A DNA stretch of 64,000 nucleotides from Variovorax beijingensis (GCF_007828835.1 NZ_VIVL01000002.1:839826-903825), one strand, 5' to 3'. Shown: positions 26,292 through 35,693, counted from the stretch's first letter. Program-made: numbers and translations. The notes: a model not told the origin generated them from the sequence alone.

Positions 26292-26717
26292 TCAGATCCG
26301 GCAATTGCCGCCGGCGCAGGTGCGGGATGAGCGCGCGGCCTTGCCCGCGAGCAGGGCCACCAGCCAGCGCGGCAGCCGGTAGCGGTTGCGCGCAAGCACC
26401 GCATAGGCGCGGTCGGCCAGCGGCGCGAGCAGCGGGAGGTCGAGCAGGAAGCTGCCGCTCGGCAGCCCGACGGCGTCGCGGCAGGCGCAGATGGCGGGAA
26501 CGCCCACGAACAGCTGCCCCGCTGCGTCGACCGCGTGGATGGCGGTCATCAGCGCCTCGCGCGGGGCCGGGCCCGCGTCGAAGCCGGCGGGCGAGCAGTC
26601 GACGAGGGTCAGGCGGGCTGCGGCATCGCGGGCCTTCATTGCGTTCATTTCTGCCATGCACAAGGCGCAGGTGGCATCGAAGTAGACGGTCAGCGGGTAG
26701 GTGGCGATGGCGCGCAT
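26292..26717 (-). CDS. DCC1-like thiol-disulfide oxidoreductase (DUF393)
   Basis: 141-aa protein of the DCC family, named for the conserved Asp-Cys-Cys seen here as FDATCALCMAEM (CxxC near residues 18-21). The conserved VGVPAICACRDAV and FLLDLPLLAPLADRAYAVLARNRYRLP regions follow. Redox activity is presumed. ATG 26717 is chosen; an in-frame TTG at 26744 would place the start inside a palindromic operator. First gene of the operon with the methyltransferase and SRPBCC genes. Confidence 0.8.
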   Translation of the reverse strand: MRAIATYPLTVYFDATCALCMAEMNAMKARDAAARLTLVDCSPAGFDAGPAPREALMTAIHAVDAAGQLFVGVPAICACRDAVGLPSGSFLLDLPLLAPLADRAYAVLARNRYRLPRWLVALLAGKAARSSRTCAGGNCRI

Positions 26718-26734
26718 GAGGTTTGTTTTCGTTG

Positions 26735-26752
26735 TTTCTGTCAAAACAGAAA
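26735..26752. promoter_or_regulatory. GbsR/MarR operator 1
   Basis: TTTCTGTCAAAACAGAAA, a perfect inverted repeat with 7-base arms, lies 18-35 bases upstream of the DCC gene start. It matches the element in front of the GbsR-type gene at 16 of 18 positions, pointing to one regulator for both promoters. Confidence 0.6.
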
Positions 26753-26775
26753 TAATGAGGCAAAAAAAGAGCGGC

Positions 26776-27381
26776 TCAAATCATCGGCAGGCTGGCATGG
26801 TGGGCATCGGGGTCGTCGTTGTCCTTCTTTGGCGCTGCAGGAGCTGCCACCTGCACCGCATCGCCGCGAACGAACTTCTGCACGCTGGCGCCGAGCGTCA
26901 GCACCTTGTCGAGCGTGCCGGGCGAGAGCCGCAGCATTTCGTCGGCCCAGGTGGCGAGCTTGCTCATGAGGTCCATGGTGGAGCGGATGCGGTCCTGCGC
27001 ATCGGCGGGCTCCTTCTGGAAGTCAGGGCTCGAGACAATCTCGCGCAGCACGCGGATGGTCGGGTCGAACTCGCGCTCCTTGCGCTCGCGTACCACGGTG
27101 CGGAACAGCTCCCAGACGTCGACGCTGGTTTCGAAATAGTCGCGCCGGTCGCCCAGGATGTGCGTCACGCGCACCAGGTTCCACGCCTGCAGTTCCTTCA
27201 GGCTGTTGCTCACGTTGGAGCGGGCCACGCCCAGCGTGTCGGCGAGCTCTTCCGCATGCATGGGCCTGCCGCGCGCGAACAGCAGCGCATGGATCTGCGA
27301 GACCGTGCGGTTGACGCCCCACATGGAGCCCATTTCTCCCCAGTGGAGAACGAACTTGCGTTGGATGTCGGTGAGTTCCAT
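26776..27381 (-). CDS. GbsR/MarR-family transcriptional regulator
   Basis: 201-aa regulator of the GbsR/MarR-like winged-helix family. The N-terminal 90 residues read like this family (FVLHWGEMGSMWGVNRTVSQIHALLF, ELADTLGVARSNVSNSLKELQAW, DRRDYFET wing). The C-terminus is helical and ends in a charged tail. It lies directly upstream of the DCC/methyltransferase/SRPBCC operon and has a matching operator in its own promoter, so autoregulation plus control of that operon is likely. Confidence 0.86.
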   Translation of the reverse strand: MELTDIQRKFVLHWGEMGSMWGVNRTVSQIHALLFARGRPMHAEELADTLGVARSNVSNSLKELQAWNLVRVTHILGDRRDYFETSVDVWELFRTVVRERKEREFDPTIRVLREIVSSPDFQKEPADAQDRIRSTMDLMSKLATWADEMLRLSPGTLDKVLTLGASVQKFVRGDAVQVAAPAAPKKDNDDPDAHHASLPMI

Positions 27382-27406
27382 GCGTTGGAGTCTAGGATTT
27401 TATAAA

Positions 27407-27424
27407 TTTCTGTCAAGAGAGAAA
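27407..27424. promoter_or_regulatory. GbsR/MarR operator 2
   Basis: TTTCTGTCAAGAGAGAAA, an imperfect inverted repeat 26-43 bases upstream of the GbsR-type gene start, near-identical to the site at 26735-26752. It probably serves autoregulation. Confidence 0.6.
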
Positions 27425-27457
27425 TTCAAAATCAGCTTGATCCCGGAAAAGCTTTGG

Positions 27458-27481
27458 AATACTGTGTAAACATACAGTATT
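27458..27481 (+). promoter_or_regulatory. LexA (SOS) box
   Basis: AATACTGT-N8-ACAGTATT, a perfect inverted repeat with 8-base arms around GTAAACAT. Its inner part TACTGT-N8-ACAGTA fits the gammaproteobacterial/betaproteobacterial LexA consensus CTGT-N8-ACAG. It overlaps a plausible promoter (TTGGAA at 27454-27459) and ends 17 bases before the radical SAM start codon. Confidence 0.75.
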
Positions 27482-27498
27482 CGAGAGAAGGACCTGCC

Positions 27499-28593
27499 AT
27501 GCCCGCCGCCCGGATCCCCATCCACGCCATCAAGGGCCGCGGCGCGGCCACGCGCCTGGCGCACCGCTTTTCGCGCGACGAGCGCAATGCCTTCGACGAC
27601 GGCTGGGGCACGCTCGAAGAAGGTGCGGCCGAAGCCGAGGAACTGCTGCCGCTCGCCACCGAAGTGCGCTTCGAGGACGTGAAATCGGTGCTCAATCAAA
27701 ACGACTCGCCCGATATTTCCTTCGACCGCTCGCTCAACCCGTACCGCGGCTGCGAGCACGGCTGCATCTACTGTTTTGCGCGGCCCACGCACAGCTACCT
27801 CAATCTCTCGCCGGGGCTCGACTTCGAAACCAAACTCATCGCCAAGCGCAACATCGTCGAGGTGCTGCGTGCTGAACTCGGCCGCAGGAGCTACCGGCCC
27901 AGCCACATCGCGATCGGCACCGCCACCGACTGCTACCAGCCCATCGAACGCGAACTGCGGCTCACCCGCTCGGTGATCGAGCTGCTGAAGGAAACGCACC
28001 ATCCGTTCGCGCTGGTCACGAAATCGAGCGCGGTGGAGCGCGACCTCGACCTCATCGCGCCCATGGCCGCCGAGCACCTGGCCGCGGTGTACATCACCGT
28101 GACCACGCTCGACGGCGAGCTGGCCCGCAAGCTGGAGCCGCGCGCTGCCGCGCCGCACCGGCGGCTGCGCACCATCCGCACGCTGGCCGAGGCGGGCGTG
28201 CCGGTGGGCGTGAGCGTGGCGCCGCAGATTCCCTTCGTCAACGAAGACATGGAACAGGTGCTCGAAGCCGCCTGGGACGCCGGTGCGCGCAACGCCTTCT
28301 ACACGGTGATCCGGCTGCCCTGGGAAGTGGCACCGCTCTTCAAGCAATGGCTCGAACTGCACTACCCGCAGCGCGCGGACCGCATCATGGCGCGCATCCA
28401 CGAGATGCGCGGCGGCAAGGACTACGACGCCGACTTTGCCACCCGCATGAAGGGCTCCGGCCTCTGGGCCGACCTGATCCGCCAGCGCTTCGAAAAGGCG
28501 GCGAACCGCATCGGCTTCAACCGCGAGCGCATTGCGCTCGATCTCGGCGCGTTCCGGCCACCTGGCGCAGCGGGGCAGGGCAGCCTGTTCTAA
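27499..28593 (+). CDS. Radical SAM protein, PA0069 family
   Basis: 364-aa radical SAM enzyme. The [4Fe-4S] cluster cysteines are Cys85, Cys89 and Cys92 in CEHGCIYC; the preceding SLNPYRG and following FARPTHSYLNLSPGLDFETK are typical of the PA0069 group, related to the spore photoproduct lyase-like SplB family. The start is ATG 27499, after the LexA box. SOS control suggests a role in DNA repair or tolerance, and I recall the Pseudomonas aeruginosa homologue being placed in the LexA regulon. The reaction itself is unknown. Confidence 0.87.
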   Translation: MPAARIPIHAIKGRGAATRLAHRFSRDERNAFDDGWGTLEEGAAEAEELLPLATEVRFEDVKSVLNQNDSPDISFDRSLNPYRGCEHGCIYCFARPTHSYLNLSPGLDFETKLIAKRNIVEVLRAELGRRSYRPSHIAIGTATDCYQPIERELRLTRSVIELLKETHHPFALVTKSSAVERDLDLIAPMAAEHLAAVYITVTTLDGELARKLEPRAAAPHRRLRTIRTLAEAGVPVGVSVAPQIPFVNEDMEQVLEAAWDAGARNAFYTVIRLPWEVAPLFKQWLELHYPQRADRIMARIHEMRGGKDYDADFATRMKGSGLWADLIRQRFEKAANRIGFNRERIALDLGAFRPPGAAGQGSLF

Positions 28594-28646
28594 GGGCGGC
28601 CGCGGCGGTGGTCCTGTTCCGGCGAAAAAGCGCTGCATCATGAGGA

Positions 28647-28688
28647 AGTGGATTCAAGTTCCACTGAAGCGCGGAGAATATCTCCGCG
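28647..28688. promoter_or_regulatory. Two inverted repeats ahead of gntK
   Basis: AGTGGA (28647-28652) pairs with TCCACT (28660-28665), and immediately after it CGCGGAGA-ATA-TCTCCGCG (28670-28688) is a perfect 8-base-arm palindrome. They occupy the 116-base space before gntK. No T-run follows, so a repressor operator is more likely than a terminator of the upstream radical SAM gene. Confidence 0.45.
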
Positions 28689-28709
28689 GTCTCACCAGGA
28701 AGGGTATGT

Positions 28710-29216
28710 ATGAACGGGCCATGGCTGGTCGTGATGGGTGTTTCGGGCTGCGGCAAGTCGAGCCTCGGGGCCGCGCTGGCGGTGGGGTTCGGGCTGCCGC
28801 TGATCGAGGGCGACGACTACCACCCGCCGGCCAATGTCGAGAAGATGAGCCGCGGCATCGCACTGACCGACGCGGACCGCGCCGGCTGGCTCGCGACGCT
28901 GGGGCAGAAGCTGGCGGCTGCGCCGCAGGGGGCGGTGCTGACCTGCTCCGCGCTCAAACGCAGCTACCGGGAGCAGTTGCGCGCGGCCGTGCCGGGCCTG
29001 CGCTTCGTGTTCATGGAGATCGAGCGCGCCGAAGCCGAGCGCCGCGTGGCCGCACGGGCGGGTGCAGGCGAGCACACGTTTCCCGCAAGCCTGGTGGCCA
29101 ACCAGTTCGCGACGCTGGAGTCGCCGGTCGGCGAGCCGGGCGTGCTCGCGGTGGACGCAACCGAGCCGCTGGGGGGGCTGGTCGGGCAGGTGAAGGCCTG
29201 GTTGCCCGCGGGCTGA
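28710..29216 (+). CDS. gntK: Gluconokinase
   Basis: 168-aa shikimate-kinase-like gluconokinase that phosphorylates gluconate to 6-phosphogluconate. It has the P-loop GVSGCGKSS (residues 10-18), IEGDDYHPPANVEKMSRGIALTDADR (substrate region typical of GntK) and CSALKRSYREQLR. The convergent gene 10 bases downstream is gnd, whose enzyme uses the product, so the pair channels gluconate into the pentose phosphate pathway. Confidence 0.94.
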   Translation: MNGPWLVVMGVSGCGKSSLGAALAVGFGLPLIEGDDYHPPANVEKMSRGIALTDADRAGWLATLGQKLAAAPQGAVLTCSALKRSYREQLRAAVPGLRFVFMEIERAEAERRVAARAGAGEHTFPASLVANQFATLESPVGEPGVLAVDATEPLGGLVGQVKAWLPAG

Positions 29217-29226
29217 TTTGCAGGGA

Positions 29227-30651
29227 TCAGCCGATGACTTCCGGCCAGTTGGTATGGAAGAACTCGCCGGCCGGCTTGTCCACGCGCTCGTAGGTGTGGG
29301 CCCCGAAGAAGTCGCGCTGCGCCTGCAGCAGGTTCGCGGGCAGCCGCTCGGTGCGGTAGCTGTCGTAGTAGGCGAGCGAGGCGCTGAACGCCGGCACCGG
29401 AATGCCGTTGCCCACCGCCAGCGCCACCACCTCCCGCCAGTTCTGTTGCGTGCGGTTGAGCAGGTCCTTGAAGAAGGGGTCGAGCATCAGGTTGCCCAGT
29501 GACGGATCGCTGCGGTAGGCGTCGGTGATGCGGTTCAGAAAGCGCGCGCGGATGATGCAGCCGCCGCGCCAGATCGCTGCGATGCGGCCCAGGTCGAGCT
29601 TCCACGCCTTCTTCTCGCCCATGGTCTGGATCAGGTCGAAGCCCTGCGTGTAGCTGACCACCTTCGAGGCATAAAGCGCGTCGTGCACCTTGGCCACCAG
29701 CGCCTTCTTGTCGAGCGACAGTGCGATCTTCGGCCCCTGCAGCAGCTTGCTGGCCACCACGCGCGCCTTCTTTTGCGACGACAGCACGCGCGCCTCGACC
29801 GCGGCATTGATGGTGCTGATGACCACCGCGTTCTCGGCCGCGTTGACCAGCGTCCACTGGCCCGTACCCTTCTGGCCGGCCTTGTCGAGAATGAGCTCGA
29901 CGATCGGCTGGCCGGTCTCCGGGTCCTTCTGTTCGAGGGCCTTGGCGGTGATCTGGATCAGGTAGCTCTGCAGCTCGCCCTCGTTCCATTCGCTGAAGAC
30001 CGCCGCCATCTCGTCGGTGCTGAAGCCGGCCGCCTTGAACAGGCTGTAGGCCTCGCAGATCAGCTGCATGTCGCCGTACTCGATGCCGTTGTGCACCATC
30101 TTCACGTAGTGGCCCGCGCCGCCGGGGCCGATGTGGATCACGCAGGGCTCGCCGTCCACCTTGGCTGCGATGCTCTCGAAGATCGGCTTCATCACTTCCC
30201 AGGTGGAGAGCGGCCCGCCCGGCATGATCGACGGGCCCTTGCGCGCGCCTTCCTCGCCGCCCGACACGCCCGCGCCGATGAAGCGCAGGCCCTTGGTCTG
30301 GAGATACGCGTCGCGGCGTTCGGTGTCGGTGTAGAGGCTGTTGCCGCCGTCGATCACGATGTCGTCCTTGTCGAGCAGCGGGATCAGCTGCTCGATGACC
30401 TGGTCGACCGGTGCGCCGGCCTTCACCATGATCTGGATCTTGCGCGGCCGGGCCAGGCTCTGCACGAACTCCTCGAGCGTCTTCGCGCCGACCAGCTTCT
30501 TGCCGGGGTTGGCGGCCACGAAGGCTTCGGTGGTGGCTTCGGTGCGGTTGTACACGCTGACCTGGAAGCCGCGGCTTTCCACGTTCAGCACCAGGTTCTG
30601 GCCCATCACGGCCAAGCCGATCAATCCGAAATCGCTTTTGTTGTTGCTCAT
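29227..30651 (-). CDS. gnd: 6-phosphogluconate dehydrogenase (decarboxylating)
   Basis: 474-aa NADP-dependent enzyme giving ribulose 5-phosphate and CO2. The N-terminal Rossmann motif is GLIGLAVMGQNL; VIDGGNSLYTDT, GAGVSGGEEGARKGPSIMPGG and HYVKMVHNGIEYGDMQLICEAY are diagnostic, and the C-terminal region has the conserved RTERLPANLLQAQRDFFGAHTY. The length matches the standard long (about 470 aa) form. The start at 30651 gives the standard N-terminus; an upstream extension to 31092 is antisense to the exonuclease gene. Confidence 0.97.
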   Translation of the reverse strand: MSNNKSDFGLIGLAVMGQNLVLNVESRGFQVSVYNRTEATTEAFVAANPGKKLVGAKTLEEFVQSLARPRKIQIMVKAGAPVDQVIEQLIPLLDKDDIVIDGGNSLYTDTERRDAYLQTKGLRFIGAGVSGGEEGARKGPSIMPGGPLSTWEVMKPIFESIAAKVDGEPCVIHIGPGGAGHYVKMVHNGIEYGDMQLICEAYSLFKAAGFSTDEMAAVFSEWNEGELQSYLIQITAKALEQKDPETGQPIVELILDKAGQKGTGQWTLVNAAENAVVISTINAAVEARVLSSQKKARVVASKLLQGPKIALSLDKKALVAKVHDALYASKVVSYTQGFDLIQTMGEKKAWKLDLGRIAAIWRGGCIIRARFLNRITDAYRSDPSLGNLMLDPFFKDLLNRTQQNWREVVALAVGNGIPVPAFSASLAYYDSYRTERLPANLLQAQRDFFGAHTYERVDKPAGEFFHTNWPEVIG

Positions 30652-30758
30652 GGCCCTTCTTTCGTGTGCGGTCGATGTGGCTGACATTGTGCCGGGCGCG
30701 CCGCGGAGCCGAAGCCACAGGCGCCTAAGGCCGGGTGGGACGCAGGGGCGCCGGCGGT

Positions 30759-31367
30759 TCAGCCGCCGAACAGCGCGTCGAACACGCGGATCGACGCATA
30801 GGCATCGTTGGCCGCGTAGCGCATCTGCGCTTCGGTCAGCTGCCTGTTGGCCCAGTTCGAGGTGGTCGCCTTGCGCGATTTCACGAAGCGCCGGTTGAAC
30901 ACCAGCGCCACGGCCGCCTTCACGCCCACCGACTTGCGGTAACCGCGGTGGCGGAACTCGCTGTCGATGTCGAACACCGCCTTCGGCTCGATGTTGAGGC
31001 GGTTGCGGATCAGCGTGAGATCGGTCGAAAGGCCGAAGCCGACCTTCCGGAGTTCGGTGGAAGCAATCAGCGTTGCGACCACCGGGTTGCATTCGGTGCG
31101 GTGCAACTGGAACAGCCAGGCGGTTTCGCGCGTTGCGAACTGCACCACGTGCGGGCCGCCCGAGACCTCGTTCTTCGCGAAGGTGGGCTTGGATTCGGTG
31201 TCGAAGCCCGCAACGCCGGCGGCCAGCAATTCGGCGGCGGCATGCTCGGCGTCCTGCAGCGTGGAAACGACCACGATGTCTTTGAGGCCCAGGCCTTCGA
31301 AGGGTTCGAGCAGCGCGATCTGCTCGCGTTCGGGAAGGGGCGGCAGCGCGGGAGGGTTGTCGCTCAC
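30759..31367 (-). CDS. 3'-5' exonuclease domain protein (DEDDy)
   Basis: 202-aa single-domain nuclease resembling the exonuclease half of RNase D. The metal-binding motifs are FDTESKP (Exo I Asp/Glu), the FGLSTDLTLI region (Exo II) and YAANDAYASIRVFD (Exo III, with the Tyr/Asp of the DEDDy class). No HRDC domain follows. It overlaps the upstream TfoX-like gene by 4 bases. Targets unknown. Confidence 0.84.
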   Translation of the reverse strand: MSDNPPALPPLPEREQIALLEPFEGLGLKDIVVVSTLQDAEHAAAELLAAGVAGFDTESKPTFAKNEVSGGPHVVQFATRETAWLFQLHRTECNPVVATLIASTELRKVGFGLSTDLTLIRNRLNIEPKAVFDIDSEFRHRGYRKSVGVKAAVALVFNRRFVKSRKATTSNWANRQLTEAQMRYAANDAYASIRVFDALFGG

Positions 31368-31750
31368 GACGAGGCTGCTTTCTTTTTTTTCTTCACTGGG
31401 GCTTTCCTGGCGGTTTTCTTCTTCGGCGGCTGGCCTGAACGCAGAGCCGCCTCATAGGCGCGGCGCCCCCAGAGCGCGGCTTCCTCGCGGTCTTCGAAAA
31501 GATCGGCCGGCGCCAGCCGGTACGACATCGGCATGGCCTTGCCTTCGCGGACATAGGTGAAGGGCGGCAGGTTCAGCCTGTCGAAATGCTCGGCGCTGCC
31601 GGCATCGGACTTGAGGTAGAGCGTGTCCTTGGCAACGAGCGCAATCATGCGGCCCTCGTGCCACACGCCGTGGCCGCCGAACATGCGGCGCGTTTCGATG
31701 CGGCCGAGGCGCTCGAAAACTTCGTGCAGGCTTTGGACGAATGCGCTCAT
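31364..31750 (-). CDS. TfoX/Sxy N-terminal domain protein
   Basis: 128-aa protein with the TfoX N-terminal fold: RRMFGGHGVWHEGRMIALVAKDTLYLK, then FTYVREGKAMPMSY and a C-terminal lysine-rich tail (KKKTARKAPVKKKKKAASS), the latter perhaps for nucleic-acid contact. In gammaproteobacteria full-length TfoX controls competence; this N-domain-only form is widespread and uncharacterised. It ends overlapping the exonuclease gene start. Confidence 0.82.
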   Translation of the reverse strand: MSAFVQSLHEVFERLGRIETRRMFGGHGVWHEGRMIALVAKDTLYLKSDAGSAEHFDRLNLPPFTYVREGKAMPMSYRLAPADLFEDREEAALWGRRAYEAALRSGQPPKKKTARKAPVKKKKKAASS

Positions 31751-31769
31751 CGGTCAGGCTTCGTGCGGC

Positions 31770-32159
31770 TCATGCAGTGATCTCGATGCGGTTGCCGTCG
31801 GGGTCGAGCACCACGCTCTCGTAGTAGCCGTCGCCGGTGCGGCGCGGACCGTCGAGCAGCGGGTAGCCGTCCGACTTGAGCCGCTGCGTCAGTTCGTCGA
31901 CGGCAGCCTCCGAACCCACGCTGATGGCCAGGTGCGTCCAGCCCATGCGTTGGGCACCGGGTTCGGCGGGCACCGGCGAGAGCGTGCGGGTGCTCATGGC
32001 CTCGATGCGCGCGCCATCGCCCAGGCTCAGGAAGCAGGACGCGAAGCCCTTGGCCGGATTGACATAGCCCGCACCGGCCGTGGCGCCGAAGTAGTCGACG
32101 TAGAAGCGCTTGCAGCGTTCGAGATCGGTGGTCCAGAGGGCGATGTGATCGATGCGCAT
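31770..32159 (-). CDS. VOC-family protein (glyoxalase/lactoylglutathione lyase-like)
   Basis: 129-aa vicinal-oxygen-chelate protein. It starts MRIDHIALWTTDLERCKRFYVDYFG and ends YESVVLDPDGNRIEI, with metal-ligand positions at His5 and the C-terminal Glu, plus MGWTHLAISVG in the middle. A glyoxalase-type activity fits its place in a run with other glutathione-linked genes, but other VOC reactions cannot be excluded. Confidence 0.85.
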   Translation of the reverse strand: MRIDHIALWTTDLERCKRFYVDYFGATAGAGYVNPAKGFASCFLSLGDGARIEAMSTRTLSPVPAEPGAQRMGWTHLAISVGSEAAVDELTQRLKSDGYPLLDGPRRTGDGYYESVVLDPDGNRIEITA

Positions 32160-32185
32160 GGAGAAAGGACAGGGAAGGAAGGCGC

Positions 32186-32698
32186 TCAGCCGGTGCGCCG
32201 CGGCTGCCGCGGCGGGCTTGCCGGATACCAATGGTAGGCGACCCGTTCGCGTCCGCTGGCCGGGTGCCGGTCGACCGCGCCGCGCACCAGGCCGTAGCGT
32301 TCGTAGAAGCGCTGCGCCGCGGTGTTGCTGGTGGCTACGTGAAGTTTCCAGCCGAGCGGCATGCGCACGCTGGCTTCGTCGAGCAGCGCCTGCCCCAGGC
32401 CCTGGTTGCGAAGATGAGGTTCGACGAACAGCTGCGCCACGTATTCGCGCCGCACCAGCAGCACCATGAAGGCGAGCACCTGGCCTTCGCGTTCGGCCAG
32501 CACCACGTCGGCGGGTGGCACGAATTCGGTTTGCACGCGCCGCAGCCAATGCGTGATCGGCTCGATGACGGCGGCATTCCGGTTGGCCGCAATCCAGGCG
32601 CGGCGCCAGATGCCGGCCAGCGCCAGGCTCTCTTCGGCGGCGCCGTCGCGGGACCGCAACTGGAAGGCGGGAATCTGTGCTGCGGACATGCGTCCCAT
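32186..32698 (-). CDS. GNAT-family N-acetyltransferase
   Basis: 170-aa acetyltransferase with the GNAT acetyl-CoA motif RNQGLGQALLDEA (motif A) preceded by YVAQLFVEPHL and followed by LHVATSNTAAQRFYERYGLV. The usual acceptor cannot be told from sequence. An ATG at 32689 is an alternative start. It lies in the ten-gene minus-strand run downstream of fghA. Confidence 0.84.
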   Translation of the reverse strand: MGRMSAAQIPAFQLRSRDGAAEESLALAGIWRRAWIAANRNAAVIEPITHWLRRVQTEFVPPADVVLAEREGQVLAFMVLLVRREYVAQLFVEPHLRNQGLGQALLDEASVRMPLGWKLHVATSNTAAQRFYERYGLVRGAVDRHPASGRERVAYHWYPASPPRQPRRTG

Positions 32699-32725
32699 GA
32701 TAAGCCGCCCGTGGGCCGCGGTCGA

Positions 32726-33601
32726 TCAGCCGCGCAGTGTTTGCGCGTGGTGCGCGATGTGGTCTGCCATGAAGGTCTGGATGAAGTAGTAGCCGTGGTC
32801 GTAGCCCGCATGGCGGCGCAGCGTGAGCGGCTGGCCGGCGGCAAAGCAGGCAGCCTCGAAGGCTTCCGGATGCAGCTGCTCGGCCAGGAATTTGTCGGCC
32901 AGCCCCTGGTCGATCAACAGGCCTTGCCGATAGGGTGCGGCGGTCTGCGACGTCATGAGCGCACTGGCGTCGTGCGCGAGCCACTGCGCCCGGTCGCCGC
33001 CGGGTTCACCCAGGTAGCCGCCGAACGCCTTCTGGCCCCATGGGCATTGCGTGGGCGCGCAGATGGGCGCGAAGGCCGACAAGGACTTGAAGCGCCCCGG
33101 ATGCCGCAGCGCCAGCGTGAGCGCGCCGTGGCCGCCCATCGAATGGCCGAAGATACCCAGGTGCTGGTCGTCGATGGCGAAGTGCCGTCCCACCAGGGGC
33201 AGCAGCTCATGCACGATCCAGCTTTCCATGCGCCAGTGGGTGGACCAGGGCGATTCGGTGGCGTCGAGGTAGAAGCCCGCGCCAATGCCGAAGTCCCAGT
33301 GGGCGGTGGCGCCGGGCAGGTTTTCGGCGATGCTGCCGCGCGGGCTGGTGTCGGGCGCGATCAGCGCCAGGCCCAGGCTGGCGGCCATGCGCTGCGCGCC
33401 GGCCTTCACTGCAAAGGTTTCCTCGTTGCAGGTCAGCCCCGCAAGATAGAGCAGGGCCGGCACGCGCTCGTGCGCGGCCTGCGGCGGCAGGTAGACCGAA
33501 AAGCGCATCGGCAGGCCGATCTCGTGCGAGGCATGCTCGTGGAAGCTCTGCACGCCGCCGAAGGCATGGTGCTCGGAAAGGGTCTTGAGGGTGTCGGTCA
33601 T
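32726..33601 (-). CDS. fghA: S-formylglutathione hydrolase
   Basis: 291-aa esterase-D-type serine hydrolase that releases formate from S-formylglutathione, the second step of glutathione-dependent formaldehyde oxidation. The nucleophile is Ser154 in FGHSMGGHGAL, and IAPDTSPRG, YLAGLTCNEETF and YDHGYYFIQTF are diagnostic. Its start overlaps the preceding alpha/beta hydrolase stop by 4 bases, and frmA lies two genes upstream, so the two formaldehyde steps are in one operon. Confidence 0.95.
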   Translation of the reverse strand: MTDTLKTLSEHHAFGGVQSFHEHASHEIGLPMRFSVYLPPQAAHERVPALLYLAGLTCNEETFAVKAGAQRMAASLGLALIAPDTSPRGSIAENLPGATAHWDFGIGAGFYLDATESPWSTHWRMESWIVHELLPLVGRHFAIDDQHLGIFGHSMGGHGALTLALRHPGRFKSLSAFAPICAPTQCPWGQKAFGGYLGEPGGDRAQWLAHDASALMTSQTAAPYRQGLLIDQGLADKFLAEQLHPEAFEAACFAAGQPLTLRRHAGYDHGYYFIQTFMADHIAHHAQTLRG

Positions 33602-34524
33602 CGGGGAGTGTTGTTGTGCAGCAATGCGGGCACGAGTTCGAGCACGGCGTCGGCAAAGATGCGCGGCGCCTCCTGCGGCAGGTTGTGGCCCGCGCCGGGC
33701 ACCAGGCGGTGCGAGCGCGGGCCGCTGAAGCGGTGCGCATGGGCCGAGGCATCGGCAGGCGGGCGCACGCCGTCGTCGATGCCGTCGAAGGTGATGGCGG
33801 GCACGCTGATCGCGGGCTGCGCGGCCAGCCGGCGCTCGATGTCCGCGTAGGCCGGGTCGCCCGCAACCAGGCCGAAGCGATGCCGGTACGAGTGGATCAC
33901 CACCTCGACGAAATCAGGATGGTCGAAGGCCGCGGCGCTGCGTTCGAAGGTGGCCTCGTCGAACGTCCAGGTCGGCGACCAGAGCCGCCACAGCAGCCGC
34001 GTGAGCGCCCTGCGGTCCTTCGCGAGGCCGGCGCGGCCGCGCTCGCTGTGGAAGTAGTACTGGTACCAGAGGCTGTGCTCGCTTTCTGGCGTATCCGGCT
34101 CCATCGCCTTGGCAATGTTCTGGATGTTGTAGCTGTTGAGCGAAACCAGGCCCGCGCAGCGCTCGGGCCACAGCGCCGCCACCACGCAGGCGGCGCGGCC
34201 GCCCCAGTCGTAGCCGGCGAGCACCGCGCGTTCGATCTTCAGCGCGTCGAGCAGCGCGAGCAGGTCGGCGCCGAACGCCGCCTGTTCGCCCGAGCGCGGC
34301 GTGGCGTCGTGCAGGAAGCGCGTGGCGCCGTAGCCGCGCATGTACGGAACGATCACGCGGCAGCCCTGCTCGGCGAGCATCGGCGCGACTTCCGCGTAGG
34401 TGTGGATGTCGTACGGAAAGCCGTGCATCAGCAGCACGGGCGGGCCGCTGGACGGGCCTGTCTCGTAGTAGGCGACTTCGAGGACGCCCGCTTCGATCTT
34501 GCGCAGGGGTTCTATGCGGCTCAT
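33598..34524 (-). CDS. Alpha/beta hydrolase, epoxide-hydrolase/dehalogenase-like
   Basis: 308-aa alpha/beta hydrolase with HGFPYDIHTY (oxyanion motif HGxP) and GYDWGGRAAC, where Asp is the nucleophile as in epoxide hydrolases and haloalkane dehalogenases; GAGHNLPQEAP gives the catalytic histidine. It sits between frmA and fghA and overlaps fghA, so it may act on a compound related to the same pathway. No specific substrate can be named. Confidence 0.85.
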   Translation of the reverse strand: MSRIEPLRKIEAGVLEVAYYETGPSSGPPVLLMHGFPYDIHTYAEVAPMLAEQGCRVIVPYMRGYGATRFLHDATPRSGEQAAFGADLLALLDALKIERAVLAGYDWGGRAACVVAALWPERCAGLVSLNSYNIQNIAKAMEPDTPESEHSLWYQYYFHSERGRAGLAKDRRALTRLLWRLWSPTWTFDEATFERSAAAFDHPDFVEVVIHSYRHRFGLVAGDPAYADIERRLAAQPAISVPAITFDGIDDGVRPPADASAHAHRFSGPRSHRLVPGAGHNLPQEAPRIFADAVLELVPALLHNNTPR

Positions 34525-34545
34525 GGCGGGCGTTCTCCTCGAAGG

Positions 34546-35652
<1,107 letters not shown>

Positions 35653-35693
35653 GGCGTTTCAGGGCAAAGGGACAAGGATAGCGAGGCCGGCGT

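Noticed and set aside
26718..26744. Upstream TTG start (26744) for the DCC-family gene
   Set aside because: It would begin inside the palindromic operator; ATG 26717 gives the family-standard N-terminus.
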